A stretch of DNA of 64,000 nucleotides from Dichomitus squalens LYAD-421 SS1 (Eukaryota; Basidiomycota; Agaricomycetes; Polyporales; Polyporaceae). Location of the stretch: NCBI RefSeq assembly GCF_000275845.1, contig NW_006766884.1, positions 327,976 to 391,975 of the forward strand, in the 5' to 3' direction. Of this stretch, positions 12,365 through 24,487 are shown piece after piece. The notes below the pieces were generated by a model. That model was not told the origin of the DNA. It saw nothing but the letters and a program-made list of their open reading frames with translations, and made no database searches. Numbering within the stretch: the first letter of the stretch is position 1; each line of letters begins with the position of its first letter. The translations under genes were made by a program, and so were the position numbers.

Positions 12365-14861
12365 AAAGAGGCCTTCTCACGTTGGGCGCGTAGGGAGAAG
12401 CTGGGGCAGTCAGCTAGCCTTCTGGTGGTCCTTGGCGCGCACCTCCCGTGCAGACGTGGCTGGTCATCACCCCCCCCCCCACCCCCTCCCGCGCACCGCG
12501 CTCGAGGCGCCTCGAGGCGTGTGCAGTCCGGCTGGGGCCTCCGACGTTCTCACCACGGATCCGGGATTCGGGTGCTGGCTTCGGGCTTCGGGTTCGCGCT
12601 CTGTATCGGTGCCCTACACAGCTCACCTCGCCTCTGCCCTGCTTTAGACTAAACCAAACTTTCGCTTATTGGATGGATTGCGTGTGTCACAATCAAAGGT
12701 CTTTCCTCCCTCTTCTGTTCCACTTGACGTGTCAGGTGTGTGGTTCTGGTCCTTGGTTTGCGGTCCATCATCCTCGCATCCTATGTCTTGTGGTCCGGAC
12801 ACGCGTCAGGGCTGTCCGGCGGCTTGGCCGCTATGACATGACTATAGCAAATTTCCGTCTGCACATTCCCGTCGTGTCAGCGCACCCTCGCACGGTTCAT
12901 GAGCGTGTGCCCGAATCTAACTCGGGCAAGACGCGCTAGACGGATAGGCTTCCGTGTTCTGGCGGAGCAGATGGGCGTGAATATCTGGATTGTCACCACT
13001 TGCGATGATTGTCGTAGGATGTTGGCAATTTTCGCTATCGTGCTCTCCCAATCTCAGTCTCAATCGACTATCCGGGTCTCTCTCCTCCTGTGACACCAGA
13101 TAAGTACCTGCAAAAGACGTATAGTACGGCGCCACCGAAGCGGGCGCGCCATCCTCGTAACACACCTTGCCGCGCGACATCGTTTCATTTCATTTTTTCG
13201 CACCATCTCAGGCTCGCAGGTCCGTTCTGGAAGATGCTCGACGGCCAGGTGACCGCGCCAACGTTCGGGACACGGGCAATCGCGCCCATGCATTCTCCGA
13301 TATGATAGCGTACGGAGAGTGGACTTTGCTAAGCCAGACAGATAGATTCCTGTGATGGAGGGCAGGCCCCAGGCACAGGCCCGAAGCTCCTATGTGTACG
13401 GTGTAAGTACGCTCTCGAGATGCTGAGATAGATAGCATCGCTCGCTTGGCGCTGCATCCGCAGGCACGCTCTGTCGTGCGCCCACGCGGGCACACGTGGC
13501 GCCGTTGTGCTCCTGCCAGATCTCGATGTGTACGTCGTTCGCCGTGGTTGTCTTCGCCTTGCTCGCCGTGATGACTTCCGGATTGTCGCAGGTACGGCCT
13601 CATGGTGCCATGGGGGTGCGGTACGCCTCCTGCGAGATATAGGGTGGTCCCCCTTGCATACAATGGCAGACTGCTCGATGGCTACTTACATAAACCCGGG
13701 TGGCTAATTGCGCAGTACTGTTAGTACACTCCCGCTCCCGGAATTGAAACTGAGTCTATTACTTAGTCGGTGAGCGTCCCGTTTTGCGGCGGTATGCGCA
13801 GTATTGCTGCCGCCGAGCAGACCTAAGCATAGGACAGAAGACACCCGAATGGCCGCGATATGTAACGCGACGGCGATACGTCCGAGACGCTATCGCCGCC
13901 GGGACTTCAATGGGCTCCAATGGGCCCGTCGCAGCCCGTAAAACAGGTTGAGAACCGAGCTTCTTACTCATTTTGCCGCCGATGCTGACGGAGGCATCCT
14001 AAGCCCTTTGTCAAACCAATTCCGAAACTGTTCTACTGCGGGAACGCTACCGCCGTACGCTGTCCGACGTACAATCGTGTATGACCTGCGGACTCGTAAG
14101 TAAGCTCGCAGCAGAGCACGACGGTGTAAGGATGGAAGTTTTAGGTCGAAGACGTCATCCTTCGAGCAAATGCGCGAACGGCTTCGGTAGCTTCGGTAGG
14201 TCGCCGTTCCCACCCTGCTGCCCTGATCGCACCGCAAGATCTCTCGAAGGTGTCGATCACGCGCTGTGGCGCAAATACGCCCCTGCTCAGCAAGCTTTCG
14301 TCTCGAAAGGAAGCGTGACGGCGGTCCGAGTTGCAGGAGAACCTGCCGGAGATACTTGCGACGCCATATCGACCGGTGCAACGTCTGCCACGAGCCGCGT
14401 CCTGCGTGGCCCCGGGGTGACCGCCTTTTGGATAGCATTCGAATTTCGTGGGGACATAGATCAACAGTGCTGTAAATAGTGTTGGAGTGGTTGCCGCAAA
14501 AAGAGATCACGGACGTGCGTCGGCATGCCTTCTTCGCGCGCATGCGTTGTTGACCGCGTCACGCGGTGCCGCTGGGTACGTCTCCACGACAGATCGTCAG
14601 AGGAAGGTGATGTGGGTGATGTGTAGTGGGAACGCGTCCACGCGACCATGCGAAAGTCGGGCTCCAGATGAGAACGCTACACACCGGGCAATTCTCTTGA
14701 ATGTTCTCGTGCGTGCGATAGCGTGAGGATAGTACTGGAGCAGTCCATATGCCAGAGATGCCTTATAGCGTTTACGGTACATTTCGTCCTAGCTATCTTG
14801 GGCCTGAGTAAGAGAACCACAGCAAACTTTGGGCATGCGAGTGCTGCCTAAGGACACGGAA
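12365..14861. other. 2.5-kb interval without a recognised gene
   Basis: Lies downstream of IMG2 and of the convergent GH43 gene. It contains an 11-base C run at 12470-12480 and a set of overlapping open frames on the minus strand at about 13760-14540 (up to 191 codons). These are Arg-rich, change frame without good splice sites and match no family I know. A decayed element or a lineage-specific gene is possible; nothing is proven. Confidence 0.4.
12470..12480. repeat. C11 homopolymer
   Basis: Eleven consecutive C, then A and five more C. Prone to sequencing and replication length errors. Confidence 0.8.
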
Positions 14862-17148
14862 TCAGTAGACGATGATCTTGTCAAGGTCCGCAGCGTAGTC
14901 TGAGAAAAGACGAGCGGTCAGGGATAAGCACCAGCATTGCGGAGCCATAACGATTGCATAAAGAATAGACTGACTGCTTTGACCTGCACCAAAAGTAATG
15001 GTATTCGAACCCGAATTCAAGGTGAGCTGCACTGGCACGCTGAGGACGACACTGCCGCCACCGGTGTTTGGCTGTTCGACCCAGACGGGCGAGCCGCCGT
15101 TCACACTGCACACCCAGAGGTCAAGGAATCAGCTACTCTGTGAGGCAGTGGGCAGAGGGGGGAGGCAAAAGCGGGCGTGCGACGCACCTGACGGTCGTGT
15201 TCCTCCAAGTGGCATCGGCATTTGCGTAGTACAGCGAAACCCACTGGGTAGTACCCTTGCCCTGCACAGTAATCGACACGCTACCACCGTTACCTGGAAG
15301 GCGTTTACAGTCGCAACGCGTCCACGTTGGAATTCATCCATCAGCATGAGCGTGGAGCGAGTTGCTCATATTATGTTGCTCACCCAGGAAACCCACTGCC
15401 TCGCCTCCTGAGAACGAGGAGTCGGACAGAATGGTTGACGAACCATTCCTTGAGCCATTCTCGGCCTCATACGCGGTGCCAGAAGCTACGGACCAAGTAC
15501 CTGCACATCGAAAGCCATGAAACATTAATACTGTGACACCGCAGTGCTGCGCCGAACACCGGTCGTGTACTCGATGACTTTAAACCCCACTCACCAGCCG
15601 TAAGGTTCACGCTCCAAATATCAGCAGCCACAAGCGTAGGTGTGCCACTAGAAAAGTCGAGCGGGTACCATATGTACGAGCTTGACCCAAGCAGGTCCGA
15701 GCGCCAGCGGTCACCCATGTAGATAGCGTTTGACCCTAGAGGCAGGTCGTATGCATTCTGAGAATAGTAGGTTCGGACACTTTCTGGGGCAATATCCACT
15801 TGCGATGACCAATTGCCGGAGAGAGACTGAGCGGAGACAGTGTCAATGCGATTGTGATTGAGGAGACCATCTTGAGTGGAGTGAACCTACCGTTGCCTGG
15901 AAAGCCTTGTTCGGATTCGGATCCCAGCCACTAGTGTGGGAGGCGATCAACCAGTAAACCTACGTCACTTCAGCACATTGTGTTGTCTCATATGCCGTAG
16001 AAAAAGACTTACCCCATCCCGTTTGACGATGCCGGGTGCCTCGAGCGTCGCACCTGCGGTTGAGTCCATGGTCCAGAATCCCATATAAGCGGCCGTGGAT
16101 TGTGCGTTGATTGAGATGGTACAGACCGTTCAACTGGCTTACAGTGGTCGTGACGTTGTAGTAATCGGCATCCAGCTGCGTTATCTTGAAGTTTTGGTTG
16201 TTGTCGGATGCATACAACAGATACGCATTGCCTGTGTAATAAGGGCCACTGCGACTGAGGCGATGGACACCATACGGAGAGTGCATGTCGCACGTACCAT
16301 CGTCTGGTTGTCAAATAACGGGAGAACTTGATGAGCAGCATCCGAGAAAACAAGCCACCTTACATACCGTCCTGGAACAACCCCTCATCCCGCGAGTCAG
16401 CGCCGAGCGGCTTCCAGCTGGCCTTGTACGTGTATGGTCCACATGGAGTCTGCGCGGTGGCGACACCTACTTCGGCCGCACCATAGCTACAAAAGTGTCA
16501 GCGACGTCAGACAAGCTCGCGGTGAACATAGGACGATGTCGGTCTGGCCTAACTTACTTCGACGTATCGGAGTGGAACCACATGACGTATTCATTGTTCT
16601 ACTCAAGAACATATTCAGTTCCCGATCCAAGCAATCGACAAGGGCCGGCGCACCTTGCTGTTGAAAATGACTGGGTTCCCGCAGGGTGTTAGTTACGCTC
16701 TTAATAGCCGACTTCGCTCACCCTTTGGCCTCTCCACGATATTGCTTGAGGAGATCATCGTGTTGTCGATCGGCGTCAGGGCGTCATTCTGGCGCGACCA
16801 GCTCACCAGGTCTGTTGACTGCATAAGATGTGAGACGACGGATGTTCCATGGCGACATGCTTAGACGCACGGTGTAGCAGGAGACTGCCTTGAACAGGGC
16901 ACTGTTGTGCGACTTGTCCTCTCCAAGCCAATAGTAAGTGCTCCCGACCTGGATGAGCGGCTCTGAGGTCAATACGAGCGGCTACGTCCAACAAGACCGT
17001 GTACCTTGATGATTCCCGCTCCGTGGCCCTGTAGGGAGTTGCCACTGGTGTCGGTCCAAAGGGCACCGGGCACGATGACCGATTGCCCACGGACCGCAGT
17101 GAGCCCTGCAAGCACGCCCGAGATCAGCGACAAGGAGAAGAGCATCAT
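14862..17148 (-). CDS. Secreted exo-beta-1,3-galactanase, GH43 with C-terminal CBM35
   Basis: Extracellular enzyme releasing galactose from the beta-1,3-galactan backbone of plant arabinogalactan proteins. The N-terminus MMLFSLSLISGVLAGLTAVR is a signal peptide. GH43 segments match Phanerochaete Gal43A closely as I remember it: ALWTDTSGNSLQGHGAGIIK, YYWLGEDKSHNSALFKAVSC, TYKASWKPLGADSRDEGLFQ (near 16390), YLLYASDNNQNFKITQLDAD (near 16200) and YDLPLGSNAIYMGDRWRSDL (near 15720). The C-terminal CBM35 runs from YEAENGSRNGSSTILSDSS (near 15440) to LNSGSNTITFGAGQSSQ and the end DYAADLDKIIVY. At least eight exons are split by short introns. The gene stands alone, with long flanks on both sides and a good TATA box 37-44 bp upstream of the start. 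Nutrient-regulated expression is likely but inferred. Confidence 0.93.
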
Positions 17149-18194
17149 GAACGAAGCTCGACAGACCATTGCTCCACCTCTATGTTTATATACTGGTCTC
17201 CCGACAAAGGATGCGAGCCACTTGACCCTTCGGGTCCTCGTCGGTTTCACGCGACGGTCGCATTCTGCGTCCCAAACGATGCGAGCCAAGGTGTGCGGCC
17301 CGCCGAGAACATGAAGAGCGCATGCTTTGGAGAAGAGAAGAAGGTTGAATGCTGTCTGATGACAGGCACAGCCGTCTACGCCGTCGGGATCAGGCAAAAG
17401 AACACCAGAAGGCGATACTATGACCACCGCCGTGGACAGGATTGTGCGTCATGGCAGCCGGAGAGTATGCGCAGATCATTCCGCAATTGACCTTGGGGGG
17501 CACCATATCAAGCCATGTGAGCTGAAAAGAACGGAATATCATGACGATCAGGCTACGCACCTTCGCGCACCTGAAAATGGAGATTTCTCTCAAGAAGACG
17601 GACATACGGGCTGCACGAAAGCATATGACCCTTATGACCACGGATGCAGGGCCGAAGTTTCTTCTCTGCCGGGCTCACCACGAGCTTGTCCGTGGCTTCC
17701 ACTGTTGACAAATACGCAGGTCCTCTTGCTGTAACCAGCTGGCCGTGAGCCGGTAGGCGTGTCCATTCGCGCTGCCGCGGCACTCCACGAACTCCCGTCA
17801 AATCTGAATGTGCTCGTTTCTCTCACCGAGACCGCGAAGCATCATGCTCGCTCGGTATTACCCAAGATGAGGAACGCGGCATTAACCCCGAGGTGAGCGC
17901 ACAAGAACGAGGGCGAGTCAGATCAAGTCATTGCAGAGGTGCCAAATCAAGGGCGAGGAATACATGGTAAACGCGGAATCGCTACGGAGCGTGCGGAAGC
18001 CCACACCGAGGGCATAAAGCCAGACCGAATTTTGCTGACAGCCTCTTGTGGGAGTCACTGCTCGATCGCTCTTTGTTTTTTCTTCGGCCACAAACCCCAA
18101 GTTTCTCGCGACAGCACTCAAATCGTCTGACGGCCGACCCTACCCCAGTCGACAATCAATCTTCCTCATCTCTGCCACTTCTTTTCCGCCCGCG
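17149..18194. other. Divergent promoter region, GH43 galactanase and PDX1
   Basis: Holds both promoters. Short open frames on either strand (up to about 100 codons) show no domain or good splice structure. Confidence 0.5.
17185..17192 (-). promoter_or_regulatory. TATA box of the galactanase gene
   Basis: On the minus strand this reads TATATAAA, 37-44 bp before the ATG at 17148. The spacing fits a short 5' UTR. Confidence 0.6.
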
Positions 18195-19778
18195 ATGACG
18201 ACGCCGATCCAAGCGCAGACGCCTGTCTCGACCCCGCCTGTTCCCCACGGTGTCGGGAACCCTGCAGGAACACCCGTCGTCGCGCCGACCCGTACAAAAG
18301 ATAAAGATGGTGGTGCAAGTGGAGGTCTGGGTACCTTCGGGGTGCGTCGTTTTCATGTAGCTGAATGGAAACGTTTCTGACTCGGTATCGCAATTAATGC
18401 GAATTCCTCTGGGCTACAGGTCAAGTCCGGGCTCGCGCAGATGCTGAAGGTAAGCAGAAGCAATATGTGTCATATTGTGCGGTGTTGATGGGCTTGCAGG
18501 GCGGAGTTATCATGGATGTCGTTAACCCTGAGCAAGCCCGCATAGCCGAGGAGGCCGGAGCGTGTGCAGTCATGGCCTTAGAGCGTGTACCCGCGGACAT
18601 CCGCGCAGAAGGCGGCGTGGCGCGTATGGTGAGCTCTTTATCGTATGCCATGGAAGGTGCTAGCCGTTCAAGGTTATCGTTAGAGCGACCCCAGCATGAT
18701 CAAGCAAATCGTGGACGCCGTTACCATCCCAGTCATGGCGAAAGTGCGGATAGGACACTTCGTTGAAGCACAGGTTCGTAATCCACGCACATGTTGCGTG
18801 AACTGTGTCATGAACAACGTTCTCTCCGGGCGCACAGATTCTCCAAGCTATTGGCATTGACTATATCGACGAGTCCGAGGTCCTGACGCCCGCAGATGAA
18901 GAACACCATATCAACAAGCACGCATTCAAGGTGCCCTTTGTATGCGGTGCCCGTAACCTCGGTGAAGCGCTTCGTCGGATTTCTGAGGGCGCCGCGTTCA
19001 TCCGCACAAAGGGTGAGGCGGGCACCGGCAATGTCGTAGAGGCGGTAAGGCACCAGCGGTCGGTCATGAGCGAGATCCGGAAGGCGAGCGTGATGAGCGA
19101 GGAAGAGCTCTACACGTATGCCAAGGAGATCCAGGCGCCTTTCCACTTACTCAAGGAGACTGCGCGGCTGAAACGTTTGCCTGTGGTAAACTTCGCTGCA
19201 GGTGGCATTGCAACTCCTGGTATGCTTCAGATGCTTCCCTTGCTGCTGAAGCACTAGGTGTTGAAGTTTGCTTGACAGCGGATGCGGCTCTTATGATGCA
19301 GTTGGGATGTGACGGTGGTACGTACCTACTAAAGTCAGTGTCGGCGGTGGTAACTGATTTTTCCAAAGTATTTGTGGGTTCAGGCATCTTCCACGTACGT
19401 CCTACTGAGATCCATACATTGCTCCGGTGCTATACTGACATGTCGGTCCTTCAGTCTGAGAACCCGGCGAAGCGCGCCCGGGCCATCGTTCAGGCTGTGC
19501 GTTCTCTCTTCAGTGACTGCTCCATTCAGATGATTCGAACAAGATGTGTAGGTCACGCACTTCAATAATCCGAAAATCTTGGCGGAGGTATGTTGTCGAC
19601 GTTCCATTCTCTCTCATTCTCATCTATGACATCGTTATTCAGATCTCTGAGGACCTGGGACCTGCGATGGTTGGACTTACTATGTAAGTGGTGATGTGTT
19701 CGGCGGCCGCTTACGACTCACTTCGCGGTTAGCGATGACAACCTGAAGGGAGGCAGACTTGCTGGGCGCGGGTGGTAG
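18195..19778 (+). CDS. PDX1: Pyridoxal 5'-phosphate synthase, synthase subunit (PdxS/SNZ family)
   Basis: Makes pyridoxal phosphate from ribose 5-phosphate, glyceraldehyde 3-phosphate and ammonia supplied by the glutaminase PDX2/SNO, forming a cytosolic dodecamer. Exons give a low-complexity N-terminus ([15 protein letters not shown]), then [27 protein letters not shown] with the conserved Asp, [13 protein letters not shown] with the Schiff-base Lys, [17 protein letters not shown] with the second catalytic Lys, [43 protein letters not shown] and [14 protein letters not shown] before stop at 19778. At least eight introns, several splitting invariant motifs. Length fits the family. The glutaminase partner is not in the window. 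Confidence 0.96.
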
Positions 19779-20000
19779 CCAGCGTATCCGCCACCGCATG
19801 TTTGTATCCCTCTCTGCGATGTCACTTCCTTACATGATATTGGGAGAACGAGGACACAAGAAAAGTGAGCAAGGTGGTGTAGTCTTTGCAAATGTAACTC
19901 TCTAGACAAGAATGTGACATTACTGTACTCGAGCCCAAGTCGGGTGGCTTGCTACGGCATGACGTCACTGCACCTACGGACGACTTGTGGGCGTCTCTCT

Positions 20001-20007
20001 TATAAGT
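20001..20007 (+). promoter_or_regulatory. TATA box upstream of the 100-residue orphan
   Basis: TATAAGT at 20001-20007, preceded by a CT-rich run and 51 bp before the ATG at 20058. Confidence 0.5.
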
Positions 20008-20057
20008 GAGCGCTTGAGCGTCCATTACATTCCATCCTGAACCATTACGTTGCTATC

Positions 20058-20554
20058 ATGTCGCTCGCACAAAAGATTGCAGGAAAGCTGTCGCGAGAGC
20101 AGACGTCCGAAAGGCATCCGGAAAAAGTTTTGAAGGAGTTCATCACGGTGCGTCTCGTCACTCGAACGCGGGGCGCCTCAGCGAAGTCTCTTATGTGCCG
20201 CGCCCCTCGAATTCACAGGAGGACCCCGACTCTACGTACACGTTTGACAGTGAGCGCGACGCCCCTCAGTCAGAGCTATGCAGGGAAGGGAAGAACAAGG
20301 GCAGAGAATGCATGATGGTACGCTGTACCCAATCCCAAATTTCGTACTTCGCCTTTGCTGACCGGTGCTCTCCGGACAGCTGCAAATGCATTCCACACGG
20401 CTCTTCCAGGCGATGCAGGTGCGCATAATACAATAGGTTTGTACCCTGCCACGCTCATCATGCGATCCCTACGAACCAGGACCAAGGTTTTTACTGCGCC
20501 CTGCCCATGGATCCCACGCGGACGTACATCGAATGCAAGCGGTTACCCAAGTAA
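20058..20554 (+). CDS. Small uncharacterised protein, 100 residues, four exons
   Basis: Exons 20058-20147, 20219-20317, 20380-20418 and 20480-20554 (30, 33, 13 and 24 codons plus TAA) all join in phase 0, each intron having a GT donor and AG acceptor and a length of 61-71 nt. The protein starts MSLAQKIAGKLSREQ and ends ALPMDPTRTYIECKRLPK. It is charged and hydrophilic, with no signal peptide, membrane segment or known domain. Four Cys (near CREGKNKGREC, YCALP and IEC) are spread through it. The exon fit and the TATA box support a real gene. It begins 280 bp after PDX1 on the same strand, but nothing links their functions. Confidence 0.6.
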
Positions 20555-20738
20555 TTGAACGTAATTTTGCTCCATGACAGTACTGCCGTGGACATCTTGG
20601 AAGCATCTGATATCTGTGCATGTACTATTATAGTCGCCTATACATTATCATCCGCTCATACGATCGCGCCGGAGAGCTCAGCGGCAATGGTGCGCATGTA
20701 GAGGATACTTCGAACCCCTGAACGCAAGCAATGTGTCT

Positions 20739-22829
20739 TCAAGCCCCCGCAATAAAGTCAATGCCTAGTTTCCCGAGACGTGCCTTCTCGAGCTGCGCAG
20801 AAGAAACTGCCCGCCGCGCCTCTGCATTCTTCAAGTCGATGTCCGCAATCATGAGGTCGCTCAGCGCACGACGCGTATCCTTCGCAATTTGAATGTATTC
20901 GTTCTCGATGTGTGCACGGTGCGCGCGGACACGAGCAATCTACACGAAATGATGAGCACCCACCGACTTGCAAAGGGAAGCAACACATACCTCGGCTTCA
21001 ATATCAGCCGTGATACTGGGTTTTGGCTGGTACGGGGGAATGACGGGGACGAAAGCGGCTGGCTCTGATGGAGCGGTTGGAGCAGCGGGAGCAGGAGCGG
21101 ATGTTGTCGCCTCTTGCTTCACGGCTTCTCGTCCTGCATTACGACGAACCCAATCAGGTTTCGAAGGCAAATTGGGACCTCCGTGCGTGTTCTGAGCAGG
21201 GCTCTTGTGAGAGGGCGTCGAAACGTGGTGGTGACGGGGACCGATTGGGGGTGATCGAGATCGTCGTTTGGCATTTGAAGACTTCTTGTCTATCTCTAGT
21301 TCCGGTTTGGATGACAAGGACGCAACTGTTGACGCGGACTTTGCCGCAGTTGAAGTGGGCGCATGAGCAACAGACGGAGGAAGAGAGGAGGCGGGTACAG
21401 CGGAAGAAGGAAGGTGGACTGCAGGTGCTTCCACAGGGCTCAGAGAAGGTGGTTTCGCCTTTACCTCGGGGACAAGTCCAACTAGTTCCTCCATTGCAAC
21501 ATCCTCATCCGGGTCTATCTTCGAGGCAAGCTGTTGCACAGAACGAACACGAGGACCAGTGGGCGGCGGCGGAGGTGGGGGGCGTGAGGGTGACTTCAGA
21601 GGCGGCAAGACATGTCGCTTCGTCGGCGGTGTCCTTGTGGGAGACCGGCTGCGAGACCGACTAGGAGGAGAGGGCGTCCGCCTTACTGTGGGTTTGGGAC
21701 TCCTCCTGCGGCGCGGCGAAGCTGGAGAGTAAGACCGGCGACGCGGAGAGCGTCGGTCACGCCCTCTGTAGTCAGAAGGGATGGCGCGACTCCCTCGACT
21801 AACGTCACGGCGTGCTTCACGTCGCGGCCGGTCGGGGCTGCGACTGCGGCGCATAGGCGGCTGCCTCTGGTACCGGTCATTTCTTCGAGGCGAGGGAACC
21901 TGATATGGACGAGCCGAACTCCGCGAGAGGGAAATGGAGTGATTCCCTAGCCTGATCTCACCAGGAGAACGAGAACGGAGAGGCCGCGACCTCTCCACTT
22001 TGTAAGGAGAACCCGGCCGGCTGGCCACAGGTACGGGGGTAGCAGTTGCACGCCTGGAGGGCGACCTGGCTATAGGTGAGCGTGCCCGACTGGGTGCAGG
22101 AGACGGTTCATGGGGCTGAGTAGAAACTGCTCAGGTTAGAACGCGCATATAGACAACAACGATAGACGTACCCATGCGCCGAGGAGGCGACCGCGACAGC
22201 CTCGGAACCCACATACGCTCTGGTTCTACCTCAAGCGTCCTATTGCGACCAGACCGTCGATCTTCATCCTGCAGCCTTGCCCACTCGCGCTCCTGCCGCT
22301 CTTTATCTTCCCGACGGCGCGCAAACCTTTCTCGATCCTCTTCCTTCTGCCGTGCCCACCGTCGCTCTCGCGACGCATCTCGCTCTCTTCTCTCTCCGTC
22401 ATATCCTCTTCGTGCCTCATCTTCCCATTTCCGGTCTCGATCCCTCTCTCTGTCCCGCGAATCATCATCCCGCGTCCGTAATCTGTGATCTTCCCCACGT
22501 CTCTCATATTCGCGATCTCTATAAAGGCTTTCATCACGTCTATCGTAGTAGCTCGAGGGGTACGCGTCCATAGACGGAGGCGGAGGCGGAGGCGGCCGTA
22601 TTGAACGGTACGAGACTACAGGCCGGGGTGAAATATAAGTATCCAAAGGCGGCGGCACCCTTGACCTGGGTGGTGATCTGGGGGGATATACATGGCGGTC
22701 CAGAGATCCATATCGCTCAGGAGTTGGTGGATAGGCGGGGGGCAGCGCCGGTGGTCGAGGATATTGTCTTGGTTCTGCGGGATAGCGCGCAGGATAATTG
22801 AAGTCGGGTTTCGGTGGCAGGTGTGACAT
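20739..22829 (-). CDS. Arg/Ser-rich (RS-domain) protein, probably linked to pre-mRNA splicing
   Basis: The first exon (from 22829, MSHLPPKPDFNYP) gives a Pro/Tyr-rich N-terminus and a long Arg/Glu/Asp stretch (about 22200-22480) likely to form a charged helix. After an intron between about 22030 and 22150 comes an RS-rich section (MRRSRSPDRPRREARRDVSR; SPASPRRRRSP; SRSRSRSPTR), then a poly-Pro run and a Ser/Ala/Pro region containing KPDWVRRNAG. The last exon (about 20739-20940) encodes a probable coiled coil, IARVRAHRAHIENEYIQIAK, ending LGKLGIDFIAGA. No RRM was found. RS/SP dipeptides typically serve splicing factors and nuclear speckle proteins; that role is inferred. It is divergent from a cyclin L-like gene, 249 bp away. 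Confidence 0.8.
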
Positions 22830-23078
22830 CACACCGCGGCGGACACCTTCGAGGTAGTGATATCAGTCTTGGAGGAGGAGAGGACAGAGATTTGCGACGT
22901 GTAACAGGAAGCTTTTGGGAGCAGTGGTGGTCGATGACAAGGCTCAAAGTTTCAGCGTGGTCGCGCTGTTGTGCCATGTTTACCCCACCCTTCGACCCTT
23001 TCGCCCACCCTCCTTTCCGCTTGGCAGGCTTGTACCCTTCCCTCGTCGTTGCTTGCCTATCTGGACGCACTTGTGTAG
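22830..23078. promoter_or_regulatory. Divergent promoter, RS-domain protein and cyclin L-like gene
   Basis: 249 bp between the two start codons. No TATA box seen; a pyrimidine-rich stretch precedes the cyclin start. Confidence 0.5.
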
Positions 23079-24139
23079 ATGTCTACTGCATTGTACCCTT
23101 TGGCATCGCTTGTGCAGATCGAGAAGACACCGTCGAGGGAAGATGGTATCCCCGAGGAGTTAGAATTGGACCTACGGGCGCATGGGTGCAAGTTGATCCA
23201 TGAGGCCGGCATTCTTCTCAAACAGTGAGCTCGGCTGCCTCCATTGTGTGAATAGGGGTTTATACTGGTAACCGCAGAAAACAAGTGGCCGTAGCCACCG
23301 CTCAGATCCTATTCCAGAGGTTTTGGTATGTTACCTCCATGAAACAATTTGGAATCGGGGTACGTTGAAGTGCTACCCGTGGATCGTCGCGAAGATGCTC
23401 ATGTGTGGAACGTGGCCTGGGCAGGATATCGGTATGGGTGCGCTCTACCTTGCATCCAAGCTGGAGGAGTGCCCCATCCGTATGCGGGACCTCATCAACG
23501 TCTACGACGAGCTTCTTCGGCGCGACGCTCACAGGCTCAAGTACTCAACCGGACCTTCCTCCTCTTCGGCGCACGAATTCAAATACATTCCGATGTCCTA
23601 CTTTGGGTCCACGTTCTACGACCTGAAGGACGCGCTGGTCGTCGCGGAGATGCAGATCTTGAAGCGGCTCGGCTTCAATGTCAACGTTGTTCTTCCTTAC
23701 GGCACCCTTGTGAACTATCTCCGTCTACTAGGACTCACGGAGCGGGAAGACGTGCCCAGCAAAGCATGGGGTTACCTCAACGATGCGCGAGTATTTCTCT
23801 GACTACCCTGGAAGGACCTTCGTTCACAATGACGCTTTCTGATCGCACTGTAGGTTGCAAACACCAGTATATGCACTGTATGCCGTCCCAACGATCGTCA
23901 GTGCGGCGATCATGCTGGCGACCAGACAACTCGGGATTGCCCTTCCTTCCTCGCCAGAAAGCTGCTGGTGGGAGCTCTTCGACGCTGATTGGGAAGACGT
24001 TTGGAGCGTCGCTGGATACATCATGCGATTATACCGGGAAAGGACACCTGAGGACCACGCACGAGTCTTGAGCATGGTAACAAAGAAAGGCGTGCGTTCA
24101 TGGCTAGAAGACCAAAAGCCCGCCGTTCTATTACCCTAG
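23079..24139 (+). CDS. Cyclin L-like protein (two cyclin boxes, no RS tail)
   Basis: Regulatory subunit of a transcription- or splicing-associated CDK. Exons give MSTALYPLASLVQIEK, then LIHEAGILLK, QKQVAVATAQILFQRFWYVT, FGIGDIGMGALYLASKLEEC and PIRMRDLINVYDELLRR, which is the first cyclin box. ALVVAEMQILKRLGFNVNV leads into the second box (YALYAVPTIVSAAIMLATRQ; DWEDVWSVAGYIMRLYRER). The order and the LEECPIRMRDLINVY motif fit cyclin L better than cyclins C, K or T. Animal cyclin L carries a C-terminal RS domain; this protein stops soon after the second box (SWLEDQKPAVLLP). Introns lie near 23230-23280, 23358-23424 and 23790-23853. Confidence 0.88.
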
Positions 24140-24487
24140 TCAGTGACTTAAGCCCCCTTCCTGTCGTTGTGATTGCTCTCGATGCAGTTTCCCGTTGCAT
24201 TTCATCCCTTTCGGTTGTGATCTATGAAACATTACAGCATGATCATTACCCCCCACTCCGAGGTGGCGTATCGTAACAGCTGTACAACTGACCGCACCTG
24301 GGAGAGGGCAAGTACTACGATACCATTCCCGGACGATCGTCAGAAACAAGAGGATATGAAGTGAATGAGACGAGTCCAACATCATATGCTGTAAGCATAG
24401 CAACCCCGACTGCGTTCTACTCGACAGCCTCCACACTGCAAGAACATACGCAGCTGCGCAACACCACAGAACGTACCAACCAGCCGC
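24140..24487. other. Convergent 3' ends of the cyclin and YPT1 genes
   Basis: 348 bp between two stop codons, on opposite strands. No open frame of interest; 3' UTRs expected. Confidence 0.6.

Noticed and set aside
17390..17826. Minus-strand open frames upstream of the galactanase as an extra gene
   Set aside because: Short, frame changes without splice sites, and they lie in the expected promoter interval.
21068..21664. 198-codon open frame opposite the RS-domain gene
   Set aside because: Antisense of Arg/Ser codons stays open by composition; the minus-strand frame has the meaningful repeats.
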